DNA of 64,000 nucleotides. Origin: Achromobacter sp. UMC71 (GTDB taxonomy: Bacteria; Pseudomonadota; Gammaproteobacteria; Burkholderiales; Burkholderiaceae_B). The notes under the pieces were generated by a model that worked only from the letters and a program-made list of their open reading frames with translations, did not search any database and was not told the origin of the DNA. Within the stretch, counting starts at the first letter, position 1. Each line of letters opens with the position of its first letter. The stretch covers positions 186,001 to 250,000 of the forward strand of contig NZ_LZZT01000010.1 of the NCBI RefSeq assembly GCF_014170305.1, in the 5' to 3' direction. Shown here piece by piece: positions 54,237 through 62,998 of the stretch. Position numbers and translations under genes: made by a program.

Positions 54237-55607
54237 TTACGCGAAGGTGTCGACCAGCGCGTTGGCGTTGCGCGATGCCGTCACGGCGGGCTGCTGCCCG
54301 TCGATCGCGCCATCGGCCACCGCCGCGCCGTTGCCGCCGCCCTGGCGTTGCGAGCCGCCACCGTTCTGCTGCGCGAATTCTTGCTGCGCGGCCTGTTCGC
54401 CGACGCTGGTCTGACCCAGCGAGATGCCGGCTTGCGCCAGCGCCTGTTGCAGTTGCGGAATCGCGGTTTCGATGGCCTGGCGCACGGAGGCATGGGCCGA
54501 CACGAACGAGGCGCTGGCCACGCCGTCGGCCAGGTTCAGGCTGACGCGCAGCGGGCCCAGGTCCGGCGGATCCAGGCGCAGTTCCGCGGTCTGGGTGCCT
54601 TGGCGCACGTTGTTGCTCATCACGACCATTTGCTGGCCGAGTTCGGTGCCCCAGTGCGTACCGCCCACGGGCGTCGCCACCTGCATGACGACGGGCACGT
54701 TGGGCACGGCCACGCTGGCCGGGTTGGCTATCGCGGGTTGCTGGCGCTGGACCGCGGCGGCGACCGCCTGGGCCAGGTGGTCTTGCGCGTTGGTGGCGTG
54801 TTGCGGTACCTGGAACTGTTGCGCGGTGCTAAGCACCGGTTCGTTGGCGTCTTCCTCGTTGCGGGCATGCAGCGGCGCGGCGGCTGCCGGTTCGGCGGGG
54901 ACGCGCGCGGCGTTGCGCGGCGCGGCGGCTTCGGGCACGGGGCGAGGCAGCTCGACGGCCGGGGCCGTCTTGGCGGCCGTGGCGTCGGGCGCGGGCGTGG
55001 AGCCCGGCTTGACCGCGGCGGTAACCACCGGCAGCGCCACCTGGGCGTCGCGGCTGGCTTGCAAGGCGGCGGCTTCGGCCTGCTGGGCGGTGGCGGCCAC
55101 CGGCGCGCGCGGCGTGGCGATGGCATCGTTGGCGGTCAATGCGGCTTGCACCACGGCAGCGCCGCTGCTGATCGTCGTTGCGGCGGCCTGGGCGGCGCCG
55201 CGCGCCAGTTGCACCTGTTCGGCGGCTTGGGCGGCGATATCCAGCGTCTGTTGCGGCAGGACCACCGGGGTGGCCGGCTGCTGCGCGGCGGCGACGGCCA
55301 GCGCGCCGGCTTCGGCCTGGGTGGCGGTCTGCACGGCGTCGTCGATGGCCGTGGCCGCGGCGTTTTCCGCGTTGCCGGCGGCGTCGCCCGAGGTCTTGCC
55401 GTTGTTCGACGGCGTCTTGGAGCCATTGGCGGGGCGCGCGTCGGCCGACGGGTTCGGACGTTGCACGGCAGGGCGCTGCTGGGCCAGCACGTCGGAGAAG
55501 GACGGACCCTTCTTGGGCGAGGCGACCGAGGATTTGGCGCCAAGCGTGTCGGCGATCGAGGTCGGCGCGACGGGCGCGACGGTGGGCAGGGGCAGGGGAG
55601 CAGTCAT
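54237..55607 (-). CDS. fliK: Hook-length control protein FliK
   Basis: 456 residues. The first ~300 are low-complexity Ala/Pro/Thr/Val-rich, as expected for the molecular ruler. The C-terminal domain (about 320-430) has the conserved LGQQMVVMSNNVRQGTQTAE, LRLDPPDLGPLRVSLNLADG and AIPQLQQALAQAGISLGQ segments. It switches FlhB specificity when the hook is complete. A second FliK-like gene lies at the right edge of the window. Confidence 0.93.
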   Translation of the reverse strand: MTAPLPLPTVAPVAPTSIADTLGAKSSVASPKKGPSFSDVLAQQRPAVQRPNPSADARPANGSKTPSNNGKTSGDAAGNAENAAATAIDDAVQTATQAEAGALAVAAAQQPATPVVLPQQTLDIAAQAAEQVQLARGAAQAAATTISSGAAVVQAALTANDAIATPRAPVAATAQQAEAAALQASRDAQVALPVVTAAVKPGSTPAPDATAAKTAPAVELPRPVPEAAAPRNAARVPAEPAAAAPLHARNEEDANEPVLSTAQQFQVPQHATNAQDHLAQAVAAAVQRQQPAIANPASVAVPNVPVVMQVATPVGGTHWGTELGQQMVVMSNNVRQGTQTAELRLDPPDLGPLRVSLNLADGVASASFVSAHASVRQAIETAIPQLQQALAQAGISLGQTSVGEQAAQQEFAQQNGGGSQRQGGGNGAAVADGAIDGQQPAVTASRNANALVDTFA

Positions 55608-55623
55608 CTGGGGCTTCCTCTAA

Positions 55624-56073
55624 TTAATGCATGCCGGCCTGGCGCTGGACCAGGCGGGCGGAGTATTCGTCGTTGGCGCGTTGCTCGCGGCGGGATTCCA
55701 CCACGGCCTGCGCGCGCAATTCGCGTTGCGCCAGGGCGTCATACGAATTGAGCTTGCGTTTTTCCTGTTGCCAGTAGAGACGGCCCTTGGCCAGGTTCTC
55801 GTCGGCCTGGCGCAGCACGCCCTGCTGCTGGCCGATGGCGTCGTCCAGGGTGCCGATGAAGCGCTGGTAGTTATGGCAGTCGCTGGCCGACATGCCGCTC
55901 GTCATGGCTTGCTGCAGGCGTTCCAGGTAATCCTGGCGGTAATCGTGCAGCATGCTGAGCTGGCGTTCGGCGTTGGTGCGCTCGGCGCTGAGCCGGCCGA
56001 GCAGGCGGGCGGCCTCGTCCGTGCTCTCCTTGGCCAGGTTGATCAGCATGTCCAGGGGCAATTGGCTAGGCAT
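55624..56073 (-). CDS. fliJ: Flagellar export protein FliJ
   Basis: 149 residues, almost entirely a coiled-coil ([60 protein letters not shown]). It overlaps the fliI end by eight bases. It links the ATPase ring to FlhA. Confidence 0.95.
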   Translation of the reverse strand: MPSQLPLDMLINLAKESTDEAARLLGRLSAERTNAERQLSMLHDYRQDYLERLQQAMTSGMSASDCHNYQRFIGTLDDAIGQQQGVLRQADENLAKGRLYWQQEKRKLNSYDALAQRELRAQAVVESRREQRANDEYSARLVQRQAGMH

Positions 56074-57541
56074 AGGTGTCTCTCAATTCGAAGCTTGCAC
56101 GCAACTGATTGACCGCATCCTCGTAGCCGACGTTTTCACCGATATCCTGCTGCAGGAAGGCTTCCAGGCGGGGATAGCGGGCGATGGCGTCGTCCAGTTG
56201 CGGGTCGTTGCCGGCGGCGTAGGCGCCCACGGCGATCAGGTCGCGATTGCGCTGGTAGCGCGACAGCGACTGCTTGAAACGGCGCACGACCGCGAATTGC
56301 TGCTGGGGAATCAGCGAGGTCATAGCGCGGGAAATGGAGGCTTCGATGTCGATGGCGGGGTAGTGGCCCGCTTCGGCCAGGTGGCGCGACAGCACCACGT
56401 GGCCGTCCAGGATGGCCCGCGCCGAGTCGGCGATCGGATCCTGCTGGTCATCGCCCTCGGCCAGCACGGTATAGAACGCGGTGATCGAGCCGGCCTTGCC
56501 GCTGGGGCCGGGCGCGCCCATGCCGGCGCGTTCCACCAGCATCGGCAGCTTGGCGAAGACCGACGGCGGATAGCCCTTGGTGGCCGGCGGCTCGCCGATG
56601 GCCAGCGCGATTTCCCGTTGCGCCATGGCGTAGCGGGTCAGCGAGTCCATGATCAGCAGCACGTCCAGGCCCTGGTCGCGAAAGTGTTCGGCCAGGCGCG
56701 TGGCGTAGGCGGCGCCTTGCAGGCGCAACAGCGCCGAGACGTCGGCCGGCGCGGCCACCACGACCGAGCGGGCCAGGCCTTCCGGGCCCAGGTTGTGCTC
56801 GATGAATTCCTTGACTTCACGACCGCGTTCGCCGATCAGCCCGACCACGATGACGTCGGCCTTGGTGTAGCGGGCCATCATGCCCAGCAGCACGCTCTTG
56901 CCCACGCCGGAGCCGGCGAACAGGCCCATGCGCTGGCCGCGGCCGACGGTCAGCAGGCCGTTGATGGCGCGCACGCCAGTGTCCAGCACGGTGTCGATCG
57001 GGGCGCGCGACAGGGGGTTGATCGGCAGGGCGGACAGGGGCGCCAGTTCAGCGCCGGTCAGCGGGCCCAGGCCGTCCAGCGGCCGGCCGGCGCCATCCAG
57101 CACGCGGCCCAGCAGGGCGTTGCCCACTGGCAGGTGGCGGCCCAGCTGGGGTTTGGCGTTGCCGTTCAGTTCGGCCTTGCGCGGCAGAGGAATCTGGCGC
57201 TGCACCGGCGGTTCGCCGGGCACCACGCGGGCGCCGGGCGGCAGGCCGGAAATGTCGGCCTGCGGCATCAGGTACAGGGTATGGCCGTCAAAACCGACGA
57301 CTTCGGCGTCGGCCCAATGGTCATGGCCGCGCGCGATTTCGATGCGGGCGGCGGCGCCCACCGGCAGGCGCAGGCCGGTGGCGTGCAATACCAGGCCGGT
57401 GGCGCGGGTGATCTTGCCGCTGACCAGCCAGGGGTCGGTCGAGGCGGCGCGGATGGACCCGATCTCCAGCTGGGTCTGCCAGCGGTCGATCACGGGCACG
57501 GCCGGTTGGCCGGGCTGCGCGGGGGCCGGATTGCCGCTCAC
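56066..57541 (-). CDS. fliI: Flagellum-specific ATPase FliI
   Basis: 491 residues. Walker A AGSGVGKS at 209-216, Walker B-type [20 protein letters not shown], and [18 protein letters not shown] downstream, all as in FliI/F1-beta relatives. The first ~25 residues are Pro-rich. It overlaps fliH by four bases. Confidence 0.98.
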   Translation of the reverse strand: MSGNPAPAQPGQPAVPVIDRWQTQLEIGSIRAASTDPWLVSGKITRATGLVLHATGLRLPVGAAARIEIARGHDHWADAEVVGFDGHTLYLMPQADISGLPPGARVVPGEPPVQRQIPLPRKAELNGNAKPQLGRHLPVGNALLGRVLDGAGRPLDGLGPLTGAELAPLSALPINPLSRAPIDTVLDTGVRAINGLLTVGRGQRMGLFAGSGVGKSVLLGMMARYTKADVIVVGLIGERGREVKEFIEHNLGPEGLARSVVVAAPADVSALLRLQGAAYATRLAEHFRDQGLDVLLIMDSLTRYAMAQREIALAIGEPPATKGYPPSVFAKLPMLVERAGMGAPGPSGKAGSITAFYTVLAEGDDQQDPIADSARAILDGHVVLSRHLAEAGHYPAIDIEASISRAMTSLIPQQQFAVVRRFKQSLSRYQRNRDLIAVGAYAAGNDPQLDDAIARYPRLEAFLQQDIGENVGYEDAVNQLRASFELRDTYA

Positions 57542-58281
57542 GCCGGCTCCTCCCAGTTGACGTTGCGGCCCAGCGAGGCGGCCACGCGGCGCCAGCGGGT
57601 CTGCAAGGTGGCGTCGATGTCGCCGAACGGCGTCTCGGCGCGGCAGCCGCCGCGGGCGATGGATTCATCGGCCAGGACGCGCCAGTGGCCTTCCTTGAGC
57701 TCGTCGGCCAGGTGCAGGCGGATCAGTTCGATATCCGCCGGATTGGCCCACAGGCGCATCTGGCCGCCAGCGGTGGGGTTGATGTGCAGCACTTCGCGCA
57801 CAGCGCTGGCCACGGTTTCGGGCTGCTCGGCCAGGGTCGTGCGCACGACCTGCTGGGCGATGTCCAGGGCCAGCGTCAGGAGGCTCTGGCCCATCTTCTC
57901 TTCAAGCGATCCGATCGACGTGGCGCAGGCTTCGACCAGCGCATGCAACTGCCCGGCTTCCAGGGCGCCTTGCTCGCGGGCTTGCGCCAGGCCTTCGGCA
58001 TAGCCGGCTTCGCGGCCGGCTGCCTGGCCTGCTTCAAAGCCTTCGGCGCGGCCGGCTTCCAGGCCGGCGGCGTGGCCTTGTGCAAAACCCTCCTGGCGGC
58101 CCTCGGCGACGGCCTGGGCGCGCAGCTGGGCCATCACCACTTCCGGGTCGGGGCCCGGATCGGGTTCCGGCTCGGGTTCGACTGGCGCGGGCGGCGGCTC
58201 GTCGAACGACAGCATCTGCCAGCGCCGCCAGGCGGCGCTACGCGAGATGAGTGTCGACTGGCCGGTATCCGCTTCAGACAT
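57538..58281 (-). CDS. fliH: ATPase regulator FliH
   Basis: 247 residues. After an acidic Pro-rich start ([20 protein letters not shown]) comes a run of GxxxG-type repeats, about residues 65-105 ([20 protein letters not shown] continuing), a hallmark of FliH helix-helix packing. The C-terminal domain carries [20 protein letters not shown] and [20 protein letters not shown]. It overlaps fliG by eight bases. Confidence 0.94.
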   Translation of the reverse strand: MSEADTGQSTLISRSAAWRRWQMLSFDEPPPAPVEPEPEPDPGPDPEVVMAQLRAQAVAEGRQEGFAQGHAAGLEAGRAEGFEAGQAAGREAGYAEGLAQAREQGALEAGQLHALVEACATSIGSLEEKMGQSLLTLALDIAQQVVRTTLAEQPETVASAVREVLHINPTAGGQMRLWANPADIELIRLHLADELKEGHWRVLADESIARGGCRAETPFGDIDATLQTRWRRVAASLGRNVNWEEPA

Positions 58282-59284
58282 ACGCGTCGTCTCCGGAGTT
58301 GCCCAGCACGATCTGGCCGCTTTCGGCCAGGCGGCGGGCGATCTGCAGGATCTTCTTCTGCTCGGTCTCGACCTTCGACATGCGGATCGGGCCTTGCGCT
58401 TCCAGGTCCTCGCGCAGCATTTCGGCGGCGCGGCTGGACATGTTGCGCAGGAACTTGGCGCGCAGCTCTTCCTGGGCGCCCTTGAGCGCGACCATGAGCG
58501 TGTCGTTGTCGATTTCCTTGAGGATGAGCTGGATGGCGCGGTCTTCGACGTCGAGCAGGTTGTCGAACACGAACATCTCGTCGATGATCTTCTGCGCCAG
58601 GTCGTTGTCGCGTTCGCGCAGGCTGGCGACCACGGTTTCCTCTTCGGCCGAATTCATCATGTTCAGGATCTCGGCCGCGGTGCGCACGCCGCCCATCTTG
58701 CTGCGCTTGGCGCCTTGGCCGGCCAGCACGGAATTGAGCACTTCGGTCAGTTCCGACAGGGCCGCGGGCTGCACGCCGCCGAACGTGGCGATGCGCAGCA
58801 TGACGTCGTTGCGCAGGCGGTCGGTCAACAGGGCCAGCACGCCGGCGGCGCGGTCGCGCTCCAAGTGCACAAGGATGGTCGCGATGATCTGCGGGTGTTC
58901 GTCGCCGATCAGTTCGGCCACGGTGTGCGGATCCAGCCAGTTCAGCGCGTCGATGCCGCTGCCGCCTTCGCCGGCTTCCAGGATGTCCTCGATCAGGCCG
59001 GCGGCGCGGTCGCTGCCCAGCGCCTTGGTCAGCACGGTGCGGATGTAGTCGTCCGAACCCAGCGTGACGGCCATGAACTGGTCGGCTTCCTGGCGGAATT
59101 CCTCCAGCACCACGGCCACGTCGTTGCGGGTGACCTGCTTCAGGCTCGCCATGGCGGCGCCGACCTGCTGGACTTCGCGGGCGCTGAGGTACTTGAAGAC
59201 CTCGGCCGCCGCGTCTTCTCCCAGCGACATCATCAGGACGGCGCTGCGCGTCATGCCGTCCATGGGTTTGGAATCATTTTTCAT
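58274..59284 (-). CDS. fliG: Motor switch protein FliG
   Basis: 336 residues. The N domain (SAVLMMSLGEDAAAEVFKYL), the middle EHPQ motif (GDEHPQIIATILVHLERDRA) and the C-terminal torque helix (EDRAIQLILKEIDNDTLMVA, SSRAAEMLREDLEAQGPIRM) are all present. It overlaps the fliF end by 11 bases. Confidence 0.98.
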   Translation of the reverse strand: MKNDSKPMDGMTRSAVLMMSLGEDAAAEVFKYLSAREVQQVGAAMASLKQVTRNDVAVVLEEFRQEADQFMAVTLGSDDYIRTVLTKALGSDRAAGLIEDILEAGEGGSGIDALNWLDPHTVAELIGDEHPQIIATILVHLERDRAAGVLALLTDRLRNDVMLRIATFGGVQPAALSELTEVLNSVLAGQGAKRSKMGGVRTAAEILNMMNSAEEETVVASLRERDNDLAQKIIDEMFVFDNLLDVEDRAIQLILKEIDNDTLMVALKGAQEELRAKFLRNMSSRAAEMLREDLEAQGPIRMSKVETEQKKILQIARRLAESGQIVLGNSGDDAYV

Positions 59285-60944
59285 CTTTGGTCATCCAGGT
59301 ACGCAGGACCATCGCGACGGCGCGCGGATCCTTGGTCGCCATCGTGCGGGCGCGGTCCAGGTTGTCTTGGTAGCGGTCCGTTTCCTTGGCGCGGGCCAGG
59401 TCCTGGGCCTCGCGCTGGGCTTCGATGCGCTCGGCCTCGGCCACTTCCGGATCGACCGGCGGGTACAGGTACTCGCCCACCGTGCGGCGTACCTTGCGGT
59501 ACAGCCACAGGGCCAGCACGCCACCCACCAGCCAGGCCAGGATGGTCTTGAACAGGGCGATCATTTCCGGATCGCGCCACATCGGCAGGGCCGGCGGGCC
59601 GTCGTTGAACTGGCTGTTGACCAGGTTCAGCGAATCGCCGCGGCTTTCCGAATAACCCATCGCTTCGCGCACCAGATTGGTGAGCTTGTTCAGTTCTTCA
59701 GGCGGCAGGGCCTGGGGCTCGCCGTCCTTGTCGCGGATGTAGTTCACCACCACGGCGACCGACAGACGCTTCAGGTTGCCCACGGGCTGCTTGATGTGGC
59801 TGATCGTGCGATCTACTTCGTAGTTGGTGGTCGCGTCGCGGCGTTCGTTCAGGCTGCCGCCGGCGGCCTGCGTGCCGGTTTGCTGCTGCTGTTGCTGCTG
59901 GGCGTTGGGCTGCTGCGGCTGGCCGGGGCGGGGCGGCTGGGTCTGGGGCGGGTTGGCGATGGGCGCCTGGGCATTGCCCGGGGGCTGGTTCGACAAGGCG
60001 CCGGGCACGCCCTGGGCGGGGTTGATGCCGCGCTGGGTCGAGTCGCTGGTCTGCTGGCTGCGCACGGCCGACTGGCCCGGTTCCTGGTTGGGGCGGTAGA
60101 CCTCGGAGGTTTCCTCGCGGCGCGCGAAATCCATTTCGGCGCTGGCCTGGGCGTGCACGTTGCCCGGGCCGACCAGCGGGTTCAGGATGGTCAGGATGCG
60201 TTCGACGGTGCGTTGCTCGGTCTCGCGGACCATGCGCATCTGGTCGGCGTCCATGCCGCGGCCTTCGCCCAGGGGCGAAGACAGCAGGCGGCCGTTCTGG
60301 TCGACGATCGAGACGTTCTCGGCGGTCAGTTCCGGCACGCTGGAAGCGACCAGCCAGGAAATGGCGGACACCTGGGCGTCGCTCATGCTGCGCCCAGGGT
60401 AGACGTTCAGCAGCACCGAGGCGGTCGGCGGTTGGCGTTCACGCACGAACAGCGACTGGCGCGGCATGGCCAGGTGCACGCGGGCGTGCTGCACGGTGTG
60501 CATGGATTCGATCGAACGGGCCAGTTCGCCTTCCAGGCCGCGCTGGTAGTTGATCTGCTCGGCGAACTGGCTGGCGCCGAAACGGGCATTGTCCATCAGC
60601 TCGAAGCCGACCGAACCGCCGCGCGGCAGGCCCTGCGATGCCAGTTGCAGCCGGGCGTCATAGACGCGGTCGGCCGGCACCAGCAGGGCAGTACCTGTGT
60701 CGTTGTACTTGTAAGGCACGTTCATGGTGCCCAGGGCCGTCACGATGGCGCCGCCGTCGCGGTCGTCCAGGTTCGAGAACAGCACCTTGTACTTGGGTTC
60801 GCTGCTCCACATCGCTGCGGCGACGATCAGGGCCACAAGGGCAGCCGCCGCGCCCAGCAAAATGGGCTTGGGCAGCGCGCGTATCTTTTCCAACACGGGA
60901 AACTTCGCCAGAAGCGACGCGCTCAGGGTAGCCTGCTGATTCAT
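59274..60944 (-). CDS. fliF: MS-ring protein FliF
   Basis: 556 residues. Membrane helices near 28-47 and 440-460 (TILAWLVGGVLALWLYRKV). The periplasmic RBM domains carry GSVGFELMDNARFGASQFAE and HARVHLAMPRQSLFVRERQP. A Pro/Gln-rich linker (about 320-360) divides the third domain. The C-terminus binds FliG. It is the first gene of the leftward fli run. Confidence 0.97.
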   Translation of the reverse strand: MNQQATLSASLLAKFPVLEKIRALPKPILLGAAAALVALIVAAAMWSSEPKYKVLFSNLDDRDGGAIVTALGTMNVPYKYNDTGTALLVPADRVYDARLQLASQGLPRGGSVGFELMDNARFGASQFAEQINYQRGLEGELARSIESMHTVQHARVHLAMPRQSLFVRERQPPTASVLLNVYPGRSMSDAQVSAISWLVASSVPELTAENVSIVDQNGRLLSSPLGEGRGMDADQMRMVRETEQRTVERILTILNPLVGPGNVHAQASAEMDFARREETSEVYRPNQEPGQSAVRSQQTSDSTQRGINPAQGVPGALSNQPPGNAQAPIANPPQTQPPRPGQPQQPNAQQQQQQQTGTQAAGGSLNERRDATTNYEVDRTISHIKQPVGNLKRLSVAVVVNYIRDKDGEPQALPPEELNKLTNLVREAMGYSESRGDSLNLVNSQFNDGPPALPMWRDPEMIALFKTILAWLVGGVLALWLYRKVRRTVGEYLYPPVDPEVAEAERIEAQREAQDLARAKETDRYQDNLDRARTMATKDPRAVAMVLRTWMTKDEK

Positions 60945-61285
60945 TGGCGGCTCCCGCTGGCTTCGCGGAGCAGGGAAAATGACTTCATGTTCGGGTAGGG
61001 CAGATTACACATGCAACGTGCTTCTGGTCTGGGGAGAGCCTGGATTATTGCTGCTGCGTTAGCAAACCCAATCGTCGAAAACAGCGGTTTTTTGGCGTTA
61101 CTTATCTCCTATGTCCGAAACAGGGTGAAACCCGGATCCGGATAAGGGTGCGCCAGGCGGCGGGCGCCGCTGCGCATTCGTGGAAATATCGGGTGTTTTG
61201 GCGGTTTCTATCGGCTATGGCGCCGCCCCGCTGGCGTTACGCTTCCTGCATCGTTGGCGTAGTCCAACCCGCAAGGAATAACGTA
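60945..61285. promoter_or_regulatory. Divergent fliF / fliE control region
   Basis: 341 bp with no gene I accept. It must hold the promoters for the leftward fliF run and the rightward fliE. There is a CCCGGATCCGG palindrome near 61130, and repeated TATCGG pieces near 61187 and 61210. No clear sigma-28 or sigma-70 promoter was found; FlhDC-dependent class II promoters are expected. Confidence 0.45.
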
Positions 61286-61618
61286 ATGGCTGTATCAGGC
61301 TTGTCCGGCATCGAAACGATGCTCCAGCAGATGCGCGCGGTCGTCAGCAAGGCGGAAACCGGCAATCTGGCCGCAGGCGAGGCCGTTGCCCAGCCCGACG
61401 GATTTGCCGCCGAGCTGCAACGCTCCATTCGCCGCGTCACCGGCGCCCAGAACGCCGCCTCGGCGCAGGCCAAGGCCTTCGAAATGGGCGCACCCGACGT
61501 ATCGCTCAATGATGTGATGATCGACCTGCAGAAGGCCAGCATCGGTTTCCAGACCGCGGTCCAGGTCCGCAACAAGCTGGTGTCCGCCTACAAGGAAATT
61601 TCCTCGATGGCGGTGTGA
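61286..61618 (+). CDS. fliE: Hook-basal body protein FliE
   Basis: 110 residues from ATG 61286 with AAGGA nine bases upstream; the frame is open to 61148 but homology starts at [12 protein letters not shown]. The C-terminal [36 protein letters not shown] block is FliE. It bridges the MS ring and the rod. It is divergent from fliF, the usual arrangement. Confidence 0.96.
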   Translation: MAVSGLSGIETMLQQMRAVVSKAETGNLAAGEAVAQPDGFAAELQRSIRRVTGAQNAASAQAKAFEMGAPDVSLNDVMIDLQKASIGFQTAVQVRNKLVSAYKEISSMAV

Positions 61619-61639
61619 TGTTGCGGGGGTAAGAGCCCC

Positions 61640-61726
61640 CACGCCGCGCCCGCTGCGCGGGCTAGCTGCCCCCCAAGGGGGCTGCCCGGCCTTGGGGCGG
61701 CCCGGCGGCCGGGCGGCTATTTTTGC
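61640..61726 (+). repeat. GC-rich hairpin-rich intergenic element, with likely fliE terminator
   Basis: A string of short inverted repeats: GCCCGC-TGC-GCGGGC, GCCCCCC-AA-GGGGGC and CCCGG-CGG-CCGGG (61701-61713), the last followed by CTATTTTTG as in a terminator. I recall similar palindromic pieces between genes in Bordetella, Achromobacter and Burkholderiales, so a dispersed repeat is possible, but only one copy is in this window. Confidence 0.45.
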
Positions 61727-61857
61727 GGGGTGCTGGGGTGCTGTCTTGGCTCCGACGCTGCGCGGGGTTCGCGGGCTGACTGTCTTTCCGTCGGGGCTGC
61801 CCGGCGGGCATTCTGGCTTGGATGGCGGGCTCGCGCATTGCGCGCGGCAGTGTTGTG

Positions 61858-62655
61858 CTACCTGGCGGTTTTCTCCAAGCGCCACACCACTTGTTGCAGC
61901 CAGTTTTCCTGGCGGGCGTTCAGGTCCAGGAAGACCGCGCCCAGGTGGCTCATGGGCGGTTCGCCCGTCAGGGATACGTGGGTCGGGGCGGGCTCATCCG
62001 GGCTGCTGGCCTGGGTCATGGGCTGGCCCGAAATCGGATAGACGTTGCGCACTTCCAGGCGCGCGCTGAACTGGCCCAGGTCGCCGAAATCCAGTTGCAC
62101 ATCCTCCAGCACTGTGCCGCGCTCGGGCAGGGCTTGCACTGCCATGCCCACCCGCAGGCCGACGCCGTCCACCGAGATATCGCGCACCGAAAAACAGATG
62201 GGCTTTTCCGTGGGCGCGGGGCGCCAGCTGGCCTGGCCGCGGCCGACGCTGGCGGCCAGCGACGCGCGGAACATCTTGCGGCGCTGGATGCGGGCCAGGC
62301 GGTCGGGGAAGGGCGACATCAGCGCCGCGCTGCCGTCGTCGAAATGGATGACTTCGGGGCGCTGCACGCGGAAGCGGATCTGCACGCCACCGTAGGCCGT
62401 GGCGTGGAAGTGGAACGTCGTGCCGCTGAGCAGCCCCATGCTGTCCGACTGCTCGAAGTCGGCGCCGGCGTAGTCGCGCGGCCGCCAGAAGAATTGGCGG
62501 GTCTGCTTGTCGGCGCCCAGCACCAGCACTGCCATCTCGCGGTCCGCGGCGTCGCGCACCAGGATGTGGCTGTCCGGGTGCGTCAGTTCAAAGAGCGCGG
62601 CGCGCATGTCTTCCGGCCGGGTAAGCAGGAATTCCGGATCGCTGGCATCCAACAC
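61858..62655 (-). CDS. ycgR: YcgR-like c-di-GMP-binding flagellar brake
   Basis: 265 residues from a GTG at 62655 with AAGGA upstream. An N-terminal YcgR domain (TFHFHATAYGGVQIRFRVQR) precedes a PilZ domain with the c-di-GMP motifs RRKMFR (RxxxR) and DISVDGVGLR (DxSxxG). YcgR slows the motor when c-di-GMP is high. It is 25 bp from the FlhB-like gene and in the same direction. Confidence 0.92.
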   Translation of the reverse strand: MLDASDPEFLLTRPEDMRAALFELTHPDSHILVRDAADREMAVLVLGADKQTRQFFWRPRDYAGADFEQSDSMGLLSGTTFHFHATAYGGVQIRFRVQRPEVIHFDDGSAALMSPFPDRLARIQRRKMFRASLAASVGRGQASWRPAPTEKPICFSVRDISVDGVGLRVGMAVQALPERGTVLEDVQLDFGDLGQFSARLEVRNVYPISGQPMTQASSPDEPAPTHVSLTGEPPMSHLGAVFLDLNARQENWLQQVVWRLEKTAR

Positions 62656-62680
62656 GGTGGTAGTCCTTAGAGAATGAGGG

Positions 62681-62998
62681 TCAGGCCGGCGGCGGCGGGG
62701 CGTCGGGCAATTCGCGCGATTCCAGGCGATACAGCCAGGCCAGCAATTCTGCCACCGCGACGTAGAGTTGGGGAGGAATATGGGAATCCAGGTCCACCTG
62801 CATCAGCAGGCCGACCAATTCGCGGGATTCGTGCACATACAGCCCGTTCTCTTCGGCGGCGCGCACAATCGTGTCCGCCAGTTGGCCGTAACCCTTGGCC
62901 ACGACCCGCGGAGCGCCGTCTTTCTCGTCATACGAAATGGCGACCGCCGCATTGCGGTTGGCGTTGGGGCCGTTGTCGGGGAGCGGGGCGGGGCTCAT
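62681..62998 (-). CDS. FlhB C-terminal-domain homologue
   Basis: 105 residues that align to the cytoplasmic domain of FlhB after the cleavage site (NAAVAISYDEKDGAPRVVAK, LADTIVRAAEENGLYVHESR, DLDSHIPPQLYVAVAELLAW). The membrane part and the NPTH site are absent; NAAVAI stands where FlhB has PTHYAVAL. Such stand-alone proteins (FlhX/FlhB2-like) can replace the FlhB-CC fragment in some bacteria. It shares one base (TGATG) with the FliK-like gene upstream. Confidence 0.9.
   Translation of the reverse strand: MSPAPLPDNGPNANRNAAVAISYDEKDGAPRVVAKGYGQLADTIVRAAEENGLYVHESRELVGLLMQVDLDSHIPPQLYVAVAELLAWLYRLESRELPDAPPPPA

Noticed and set aside
61148..61285. N-terminal extension of fliE
   Set aside because: Homology begins at the ATG 61286, which has its own ribosome site.
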